From Dioscorea cayenensis subsp. rotundata (lineage: Eukaryota; Streptophyta; Magnoliopsida; Dioscoreales; Dioscoreaceae), in the NCBI RefSeq assembly GCF_009730915.1, contig NC_052487.1, positions 5,710,649-5,774,648 of the forward strand: DNA of 64,000 bases. The letters are read 5' to 3'. Below the pieces are notes generated by a model. That model made no database searches and had not been told where the DNA came from. It worked only from the letters and a program-made list of their open reading frames with translations. How positions within the stretch are numbered: the stretch's first letter is position 1; each line of letters begins with the position of its first letter. Of this stretch, positions 55,546 through 64,000 are shown one piece after another. The translations under genes and the position numbers were made by a program.

Positions 55546-57537
55546 TGTGCGATAAGAATACGAAGCGTTCTTTCCTTATGTTGAGCATTACTTTTCTCAA
55601 ATTTTAACACTAATATGTGTTATTCATGTTACGTTCATGCAGGTAGGTTGTGAGGCCGATTATGAGAGAAAGAAGCCAATGTGGGTCGTAATGCACCAAT
55701 TTGGAGGAAATCTTGCTAAGTTTCAAGCGCGAAGACATAGCTCGTGTTCGAGATGCGGAAATGTGTGCCAACCTCCTCGTATTCAATTTAGCACAACGAT
55801 TTGAAGAGACACAAGGGCAGTCACATTCAAGCATTCCGACTTATCTATATAGAACAAGATCTTCACCAACATGTCCGTTATTGAAGAAGCAAAGTGATCA
55901 GTGACGTAAACGTGTGCCCGTTTGCGTTACCTCGATGAAAGCATGGATTCTGTAGTATTTCAAGACGACACTTTAGCAAGGCACTACAGCAAACGATGCA
56001 GCAAAAGTACTGTAACAGTACTGTTCACACCAGCCTAAGAAAATAGAAAAACAAAGAATCCACACGGGCGTGTGGAAATTCCACACGCCCGTGCGAAAAA
56101 TCCACAGGGGCGCTCACAGGGGCGTGTGAATTCCCGATTCCAGCTCTTTAAAAGCCGATTTCAGCATTCATTTCTCCATCTTTTCCCCAACTTGAGAGAG
56201 GGCTTCGGCTAGGGTTTTGAGAAGTATTGGCTAAGGATTTGGAGAGGTTCTACGGCTCCAACATCGTCCTCCATTTGGAAGAAGGTTATTGGGACAGCTT
56301 TCGTCAGCACAGATCCGGCGTGGAGTATCCTAGGCCGGACATAGGGACCCTTGCGACAAGTAGAGGACTTTCCTCAAGACCATCGCCACAACCATCAAGG
56401 GGGTTTTCTATGGATTCATTGCTTTTACATTCGATTTCATTGATTGTACTTCGCTCCATATAGAGCTAAACCCCCTAGTGGATACTTGGGTATTTGTGAA
56501 CCCTAGGATTTAAAGACCATCACCACAACCATCAGAGGGTTTTCTATGTATTCATTGCTTTTACATTCGATTTCATTGATTGTACTTCGCTCCATGGAGA
56601 GCTAAACCCCCTAGTGGGTACTTGGGTATTTGTGAACCCTAGGATGTATTCATTTCATTGAATCTCTTTATTATGCTTTCAATTAATTGATGTTTATTGT
56701 GAGTTCCAATATTGAATACTTGATTGTATAAATACTCCCCTTGAGTGACACTAGGGTTGAGAGTTCTTGGTGGTAACCTTGTGAGTGAGTGACACACCAC
56801 GAGAGTTAGACGAAGCTAGGTTGGAGAGGATTGAGAGGGTGAGTTGAGAGGTAGCGGAGAGTCCTCTTTCCCCTCCGGTGTGATTTATTCTACCTCCATT
56901 TCCTTAAGTTCTTTGCGGTTATAGTAGGGTGCATGGTCTAAGGGATCACCTTCCACTTTGGCTTAGTTGCGGGTGCAACGGAGTGAAGCGTAGAAGTGAT
57001 CTTAGCATCTAGGGCTTAATTATGGCTAGGGATCTTCCACCTGGACCAAAGGTTTAGGTCTACATTTAGGAAGAGGATTTATCACTTGGAATCCCTAGAG
57101 CTCATTGCAATTCTATACGAGTGCGACGTTGAGAGATTATTCAATTTCTCCTATGGGACATATATAGAGTTCGGCATGGTTGACCTTAGATTTGGGACCA
57201 TGTATTAAAGGATCTCCACAACTCACTATTGTATTAGTTAGGAAGCATAATAGAGGGTTCTTGCACTTGAAACGATTGTCCTAGGCGGAACAATATCCGG
57301 GTACCCCATCTTTATCGATTGCCTTATCTTCTCCTTTACTTGTGCTCTCTTTCTTGTTGCTTTTACTTTTGTTAATTGATATCTTGTCACACATATCACT
57401 ATTTATCTTTCACATAGTTGAGAAACAAATTAAGTGTTTTTATTCGCTACTTCCTGTAGATATGATACCCACTCACCTGGGATTATTACTTCGATGACCC
57501 CGTGCACTTGCGGGACTTATGCAAGGGGCGTTCGTCA
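55546..57537 (+). repeat. B6 5' LTR
   Basis: Starts ATAAGTGCTTGTGCG (the leading TG is lost at the junction) and ends CGTTCGTCA. At about 2.0 kb it is the longest B LTR here, partly from a 137-bp tandem duplication (56376-56512 and 56513-56649) and partly because it keeps the segment deleted in the B3 5' LTR. The paired CACACGGGCGTGTGGAATT / CCACACGCCCGTG motif is at 56058-56096. Confidence 0.85.
56376..56649 (+). repeat. 137-bp tandem duplication in B6 LTR
   Basis: Two copies starting AAGACCATC and ending CCCTAGGAT, differing at a few bases. Absent from the other B LTRs. Confidence 0.88.
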
Positions 57538-57543
57538 AATTTT

Positions 57544-57561
57544 TGGCGTCGTTGCCGGGGA
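57544..57561 (+). other. B6 primer-binding site
   Basis: TGGCGTCGTTGCCGGGGA, identical to the B3 site. Confidence 0.87.
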
Positions 57562-57687
57562 GTAGGCGTTTAGAGATACTTTGCACTTTGTTTTCTTATA
57601 TATTCATCCATTCATTCTATTTCATATCTTCTTATTCTATCATCGTTCTGATTTCTTTTTCTTTCTTTTTGGGTGCAGCTCCAGGTT

Positions 57688-58138
57688 ATGACCTGAGAGA
57701 ACCCTTTAATATTGATTGAAGGAGATCCCGAGCTTGAATGTACACTTAGAAGGAAAGGGAAAGAACCTGTGCAAAAACAGTCTAATCTAGCTTATTTGGA
57801 AGTGGAAGAATCTGAAAACATGGCAAAACAGAATGAGCAACAGCGGACATTATCCGATTATGCCAGACGTTCAGTATTGGGGACACAATTGAGCATTGTG
57901 CGTCCCCCGATTACAGCTCAGAACTTTGAGCTAAAGCCGGCATTCATCCATATGTTGCAGCAAGATGCACAGTTCAATGGTTTGGCCGATGTGGGTCCAA
58001 ACAGTCATATAGAGAGCTTTCTTGAGGTGTGTGATATGCTGAAGATAAACGGGGTGACAGATGATGCCATCAAGTTGAGAGCCTTCCCATTTTCCTTAAA
58101 AGGGAGAGCGAAGCAGTGGCTACACTCATTATCTAGAG
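57688..58138 (+). pseudogene. B6 gag-protease, part 1
   Basis: ATG 57688 follows the same pyrimidine tract and GGGTGCAG as B3. Codon 3 is TGA (CGA in B3, a CpG transition). Gag then reads on through FNGLADVGPNSHIESFLEVCDML to AKQWLHSLSR, where element F interrupts it. It resumes at 61385. Confidence 0.85.
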
Positions 58139-59606
58139 TGATGAGATCCGCAAGTGCACGGGTCGTCAAGTAATACCTCTCGTGCACGCACGAGAGGGTC
58201 GTATTCCCTAGGGTCCCAAGAGCTGATATTACTTCCCCATAGACGGCACTGTCTAGTCTACCAAATATAGGACTAAAACAAGATAAGGAAAATAACAAAG
58301 AGAAAACTATAAACATATGGACTAAGGCTCACCACATAAGCATACTAAGGAAGCAAGTAAAATGAAAGTGCGAGGTCTCCGGGCTAGGATCTCCTCGGGA
58401 CTACTAAAGCCAGATGGATGCTAGAATTACAAAGGCAACGGTGGTTGGACCAAGAGACATCCAAACATAGATCACCCCGATGGTCACGGCGGTAATCTCT
58501 AATCCAATAAGAGTATTGGCTCGGAATTTCTTCCGACCAAATCCTCCTACGATCGCATTACAATTAGGGAGATCTCAAATTAGGGCCGAAACTCAACCTA
58601 GGTACAGCCCTAATAGTTAGAGGGGTATAAAATACCCAATGGTCATGGTGTATTCATACATGAATCCCTTCCAAGCAAGGTGTGTCTAGTACAAGTGCGA
58701 TGGTCACGCACCAAATACAACCTAGAAGTTGAATCACAGAGTTCTCATGCAAAACAACACATCAAAGAGCACCAAGCAAGGATCACAAACCACACAAATG
58801 CCATAAATGTAAATCAAAACATCCATACAAGCAAGTTCATCCCAAGGTTCACCGGATGCCGGGTGACCTTGGGAGTCTAGTTCATCATCAACAAAGGAGC
58901 AAGTGTAGAAGATAAGAGATACAAAGAAAAGCTCATAACAAACTCCCCTAATATGAAGACTGGAAGATGGTGATGAGCACTCGTCAGATCCACGCCGGCA
59001 AGCTCCTAGATCATCTTCCTTGAGTGTAACCTTCTTCTCCCTTCAATTTGCATCTTAGATTTGCCTTCTCTCGCAGCCTTGAAGCTCTAAAGAATGATGG
59101 TGGAGAGTGGTGGCCAAAAGTCCTCTTCATAACCCCTATTTTAAAGATGATCTCTGGGTGGGTCACGGCTTGGCTCACGGTCAGCAAACGGGCACTGTAG
59201 CAACTAAGCAAATGGGCCGAAAAATCAGTAAGTTGCTACAGTGGACTACTACACAACACTACATTAACCGTTTCTACAGTAAACTGCTACAGTGCTGCTG
59301 TTCTATGAATTTCTTGCGGTTGACTTGACGGCCGTGAGGTCACCGGTGAGGATTTCCAGACTTAGCATTTCTTCAAATTCTTCATTCTTCAGGCTACTAC
59401 AGTGCATGCATAGTGCCCGGGACACTAAAACGACGCGTTTGGTGGCTATTTCTTCTCAAATTTCGTCGTAGAGCTCACCAAGGCTTCATTTGTGCCTAAA
59501 ACAGGAAATAAAACAATTAAACCATAAAAGGCATCGATTCATTAATAAAATACACAATTTATACATAATAAATACATACAAGATACATACATTTAGGCGT
59601 TTATCA
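58139..59606 (-). repeat. F 3' LTR
   Basis: Minus strand: starts TGATAAACGCC at 59606 and ends CTCATCA at 58139. Contains the near-terminal hairpin CCTCTCGTGC-GT-GCACGAGAGG (about 58173-58195) and CTACAGT words (about 59235-59295). The polypurine tract (TTAGGTGTGGGGATGTT) lies at 59607-59625. Confidence 0.88.
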
Positions 59607-60067
59607 AACATCCCCACACCTAAGCGTTTGCTTGTCCCCAAGAAAACAAACATGAAGAACAGGGGCAAGAAGATAAACGGCTAAATGAATGACCTTAAGC
59701 TCAAATGTAAAAGACTCCACAAGCATGAATGGACCGAAATCAAGAAGTGAGTTGTTCAATGAATAGTGAAGTAATAATAGTTCTGTCTTATCTAGAGTGC
59801 TCATGTGAGTGTGTGTGCTAACTCCCCCTTGACCTCCACACCCTGGATTACCCCAGGATGCCCATTCACCCCACACAAAATGAAAATGGCATTAAGACGC
59901 TAAATACATCCTCAATACTCAATTAAGAGTCCTCTGGTTCCTAGGTAAAACTCTAACTTTCAAGTGACTACGCAGCAAGCTTCAAGGGAATAAGAGAGAT
60001 ACTTTATTTCCTTTACACATATATACAAACATACACAATTTTCTTTTCTTTTTCTTTTTTTTTTTTT

Positions 60068-60225
60068 CTGAGTCCAACTAACGTAGACCGCATAAAAAAA
60101 TTTTTTTACAATCTTTTCCGAAGGATGCACATGCTGATTAGGCACAAGAGCCACCCAACGTACTCGAATACAGTCTACATAGACGCATTCATGCTATACT
60201 AGCAGAGGAATACTGTCATAGACTC
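60068..60225 (-). other. Conserved UTR block (F copy)
   Basis: Minus-strand homologue of 26078-26230, with the GTCTATGTAGAC hairpin and GAGTC / GACTC ends kept. Confidence 0.78.
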
Positions 60226-60644
60226 ATTTTTTTATTTTTCTAATTTTTTTCTTTTTTTCTTTGTTTTTTTTTCACATGTACATACTGTATCTCATGTCCC
60301 CAAGTATAAAACTTGCTACAGTAGTTCACTTTAAGGTAGAGAAAACAATAAAGGAACTCAAAAGCGCTTAAAGTGCATTGAAGATAGAATTTAACAAATT
60401 AATGCCAAAATGATAATGATGGGTTGGTTGGAGTGTACAAGGTGAAAGTGCTCGTGAACATGTATAAAGATGCACTAAAGATGAAACAGATCTACATTCA
60501 AGCACAGATAAAGTACAACTCACAACTATCATTCTACCAAGCTAGTAAGTCCTTAACAATGAAATCATAGCTATCATTGGTCATTCAAGCATGCAATTGT
60601 AAAAATTTTCAAAGTTCACGAAAGTCCACCCCCCACTTAAAGAT

Positions 60645-60664
60645 GCACATTGCCCTCAATGTGC
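60645..60664 (-). other. Conserved hairpin, covarying form (F)
   Basis: GCACATTG / CAATGTGC around CCCT. Compared with GTACATTG / CAATGTAC elsewhere, both arms changed at the paired position, keeping the stem perfect. Confidence 0.88.
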
Positions 60665-61082
60665 ATAATCAATGGAATGCAACAAAGATAGACAAGAAAA
60701 CATAGTAGGAGGGTTTCGTGAACTTCCCCGAGTCTCAATGTATGAGTCTTGACGTTCATGATATCGGGGTGACCACCAATGAGTCCGGTAGATGATGGAG
60801 AAGAATGGTGTGCTTGATGTCCAAATTCCACCCTACAAGGTAGAAAGAACATCATCTCAAGGCATCCATTACACACACACAAAAACAAAAAAAAATGTCA
60901 ATACAAACACAAACACAACAAACAACTAACAAAGCACAAACAATGAAGCAAGACACAATCCAAGCAAGTCATGGGTCATTCAACATCATGATGTCCAATT
61001 CTCTCTTATTGCAATTGTTACTAAGGGATTACAAAGATGATAGAAGATCATTTCAAATCCAAGAAAAATCAAGGGTTTTCTC

Positions 61083-61384
61083 TGAATTGCTTGCGGTTGA
61101 CTTGACGGCCGTGAGGTCACCCGTGAGGATTTCCAGACTTAGCATTTCTTCAAATTCTTCGTTCTTCAGGCTACTACAGTGCATACACAGTGCCCGGGAC
61201 CCTAAAACCATGTGTTTGGTGGCTATTTCTTCTCAAATTTCGTCGTAGAGCTCACCAAGGCTTCATTTGTGCCTGAAACACGAAATAAAACAATTAAACC
61301 ATAAAAGGGCATCGATTCATTAATAAAATACACAATTTATACATAATAAATACATATAAAATACATACATTTAGGCGTTTATCA
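61083..61384 (-). repeat. F 5' LTR fragment
   Basis: Matches 59305-59606 closely. Only the first about 300 bp of the LTR remain next to the intact target duplication. Confidence 0.87.
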
Positions 61385-63461
61385 TAGAGCATCTATTATC
61401 ACATGGGAGGAGATGGTAGAAGCTTTTCTTGCCCGTTATTTCCCGCCCGAAAAATTTGCAAAGCTTAGGAATGAGATCTCATCCTTTGTATAGTTGGAAT
61501 TGGAGTCTCTACTTGAGACGTGGGAAAGGTTCAAGGAGCTCCTGAGAAAGTGCCCGCTACACGGATTCCCAGAGTGGATGATTTTTCAGACCTTTTATAA
61601 CGGTTTGAATATGAGTACAAGGCAACTCTTGGATGCGGCAGCAGGAGGTACCTTAGCTAGCAAGACAACAGATGAGGCCCGTTAATTAATTAATGAAATG
61701 GGGTTAAACAGCTACCAATGGAATGCTAGGGAGAAGAAAAAGGTGGCCGGTCTCCATGAGATAGATGCAGTAACTTCGTTGGCAGCTCAAGTGGAATCAT
61801 TGAGTAAGAAGTTAGATCTTCTAACTTCGAATAGAGTTGCGGCCGTGATTACTTGCAACAGGTGTTGTGGAGGATATGCTCCCTCCGATTGCCCGATCTC
61901 TATTGGTGATGTATCTTCGGTTGAAATTGTTGATTTTGTAGGTAATGGCATGAGGACTCAAGGAAACCCATACAGCAATACCTACAATCCAGGTTGCAAG
62001 AATCATCTCAATTTCTCGTTGAGCAACCAAGGTCCACCAAAGACAATGGGGCCACCGGGTTTCCAACAATAACAAGCCCCAAATATGGAAAACAGAGTTT
62101 AAGGTTTGAAGACCCGAATGACGATTTGGAGAAGGCCTTAACTAGGTTTGTACAGTCGTCGGACACACGATTTCAATCAATTGAGGCTACACTTCACAAC
62201 CACACTGCCTCTTTGCATAATCTTGAAAATCAAGTGGGGCAGATTGTGAAGTCCTTATTGGAAAGGCCACATGGAAGCTTGTCGAGCAATACCGAGACCA
62301 ACCCTAGAGAGCATGTGAAGGCGATCACTTTGAGAAGTGGTTGTGAGGTCGAAGGTAGTATTCCGAGTGAGAAGTCAAATGAACACACACCCGAGGTTAT
62401 AGAGGTTGAAGAGGGAACAAGTAAAGAGAAGGAGGTGGCACTCCCACCTTTCAAGCCAAGAATCCCTTATCCCTCTAGATTGAAGAATGACCAAGGGGAT
62501 GAACAGTACAAGAAGTTCCTGAGTTTGTTCAAGCAACTCTACATCAATATTCTTTTTGTTGAGGCATTGGCCCAAATGCCTAAGTATGAAAAATTCTTGA
62601 AAGACTTGTTGACCAACAAGAGGAAGTTAGAGGAGAGTGCTTTAGTGATTTTAGATGCATCGTGTTCGGCGGTTTTGCAGAAGAACATGCCGAATAAGAA
62701 GAAAGACCTGGGAAGCTTCATCATTCCGTGTAATATTGGCAATATGGGTTAAGAAATGGCATTAGCGGAGTCAGGGGCTAGCATAAACGTCATGCCACAC
62801 ACCTTTTTCCAAAAGCAAGGCTTGAGCGAGCCTAGGCCTACTCAGATGACTTTACAATTAGTGGACCAAATGGTGCGACATCCAAGGGGTATCATTGAAG
62901 ACGTTCTTGTCAAGGTGCACAAGTACATTTTTCCGATTGACTTTGTAGTGCTAGACGTCGATGAGTATGCGGATGTGCCCTTGATACTTGGGAGGCCGTT
63001 ATTGCGGACTTCTAAAGCATTGATTGACATGGACGGCGGAGAGCTAGCATTGAGAGTTGGAGATGATAAGCTCACATACCGCCTTGTTGAAGTCATGCGG
63101 CATTCTCTTGATTTCGATGATACTTTATATTTTCTATACATTACTGATGAGCTTGTTGATGAATACATGTAGGAAATGTTCAACCTAGATCCATACGAAG
63201 GTTTGTTCAACAAAGAGGAGAACAATGAAGAAGTTATGATGCTTGGTTCGATGGAAGAAGTACCATCTATTCCGGGGATCTTGAAGAAGGTGCTCCGAAA
63301 GATGAAGAGGGCTAGGAGACGTGCGTGAATAGAACAAGGTGGTTGAACCATTGCTAGGTGGTCCAAAGCCCGATAATTCACCCTCTACTCTCAAGAGTTT
63401 GTGCTCATCATGCTTCCAAGCCATGGGTAAGAGGGCAACCTTCATCTATGAACCCCCTTGA
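61385..63461 (+). pseudogene. B6 gag-protease, part 2, with mutated catalytic Asp
   Basis: Continues B6 after F: the gag core, a zinc knuckle with one change (CNRCCGGYAPSDC, His to Tyr), a Q-rich linker, the pre-protease, and the retropepsin-like domain to a basic tail. Stops occur at 61491 (CAG to TAG), 61683 and 62070 (both CAA to TAA), 62752 (GAA to TAA) and 63170 (CAG to TAG). There is a shift near 62119 and a deletion near 63320. The catalytic motif reads AESGAS (GAG at 62768, GAC elsewhere), replacing the essential Asp with Glu, so even a full-length product would lack normal protease activity. It ends FEPP-like (YEPP) at TGA 63459. Confidence 0.87.
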
Positions 63462-64000
63462 GGTAAGACAAGGTACGTCAAGGTAAGTGACGTTAAACAA
63501 GCGTTTCTTGGGAGGCAACCCAAGTGTTTACTATTTTCGTAGTTTAGTAGGTTAGTGTCTGCATGAATAAATTGTTCAGTGTTGGTGTCTTGATTTTTAG
63601 ATGCTTGTGTTGCGATTTTATTGTGGGTTTTGAATCTTCATCGTGTGTTTTCATGTGACTTCGGCGAAGTTTTGGTCGCTTGAGCTATCTTTCATGTTTT
63701 TCACTGGTATAAATTGCATATTAGGGCAGGCTCTGAGTGTTTAAACATGTTCAGAAATCTTTTGCAGAGCCTGCAGGTTTTCCTAAGGCATCCAGAGAAA
63801 ACACACGGGCATGTGGAATTTCCGCACGCCTGTGGCTTTTCAATGCGAGCTTATCTAGCGAAGGCACAGGGGCGTGCTTTCGCCCCTATGAGCAACCTTG
63901 GGACAAACACACGCTCGTGGGTAATTTCCACACTGGCTTGCGTTTTACTGCAGAGACTTGGTAGATTATCCCGAGAGCACACAGGGGCGTGAACTCGCCC
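63462..64000 (+). other. B6 spacer start, runs off the window
   Basis: Donor GAG|GTAAGAC (GT 63463-63464), conserved block 63488-63524, AT-rich DNA, then the first CACGGGC / CACGCC repeats (about 63808-64000). No gene. An env-like ORF would be expected a few hundred bases beyond the window. Confidence 0.65.

Larger units (their letters stand above)
59607..61082 (-). other. F internal remnant (3' UTR)
   Basis: Non-coding. It holds the conserved block (60068-60225) with poly-T/A flanks, the conserved hairpin in altered form (60645-60664, GCACATTGCCCTCAATGTGC), and an acceptor-like CTACCTTGTAG near 60838. No gag or env-like codons are recognisable. Confidence 0.72.
58139..61384 (-). mobile_element. 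F: internally deleted C-related element
   Basis: Minus-strand element of 3,246 bp flanked by a perfect TAGAG target duplication (58134-58138 and 61385-61389). It has one full LTR (58139-59606), a 3' UTR with the conserved block and hairpin, and only about 300 bp of the 5' LTR (61083-61384). The rest of that LTR, the primer site and gag-protease are missing. LTR start (TGATAAACGCC), terminal hairpin and PPT resemble C, but the sequences differ enough to be another family. Confidence 0.88.

Overview
This window is repeat-derived DNA from a plant nuclear genome, almost certainly a flowering plant. I find no host gene, tRNA, rRNA or CRISPR array. Nearly every base belongs to LTR retrotransposons stacked inside one another, as in gene-poor heterochromatin. 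The evidence is long direct repeats with TG...CA ends, tRNA-Asp or initiator-tRNA-Met primer-binding sites, polypurine tracts, gag zinc knuckles, retropepsin-like proteases and one Athila-type reverse transcriptase fragment. I name the families A to F for this report only. A, B, C, D and F look like relatives in the Athila branch of Ty3/Gypsy. E is a gag-only chromovirus-like (Tekay/Del-type) element.

Layout. 1-828: env-like fragment of a B element (B1, +). 829-19788: element A1 (+), split at 4347-13421 by complete element A2 (+) with target duplication CCAAG/CTAAG. 19789-21302: B1 3' UTR and an LTR scrap that forms a 138-bp-arm inverted repeat with the next copy. 21303-23732: B2 (-), 3' part only. 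23733-43269: B3 (+). Its 5' LTR is split by complete element C (24134-32320, -, TSD TACCT). Its gag-protease region is broken by D (35639-39287), which carries the only RT. 43270-48012: B4 (-), env-like, spacer, protease and gag. 48013-53463: E (+), with a truncated 5' LTR. 53464-54079: B5 gag fragment (+). 54080-55545: inverted B LTR pieces. 55546-64000: B6 (+), split by F (58139-61384, -, TSD TAGAG) and running off the window.

How the parts work together. A and B share the order LTR - PBS - gag-protease - spacer - env-like ORF - 3' UTR - PPT - LTR, with no RT, RNase H or integrase. C has lost all but the start of the env-like ORF. They are therefore non-autonomous but keep gag and protease, and would need polymerase and integrase from an Athila-like partner; D is a decayed relative of such a partner. 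What they share best is non-coding: a hairpin in the 3' UTR with a compensatory change in F, a block after gag-protease beside splice-like signals, a 140-160-bp UTR block, and a hairpin near the LTR end. Each family also carries its own inverted-repeat motif in both LTR and spacer. Only C keeps an open gag-protease frame (780 aa). All others have stops, several of them C-to-T changes.
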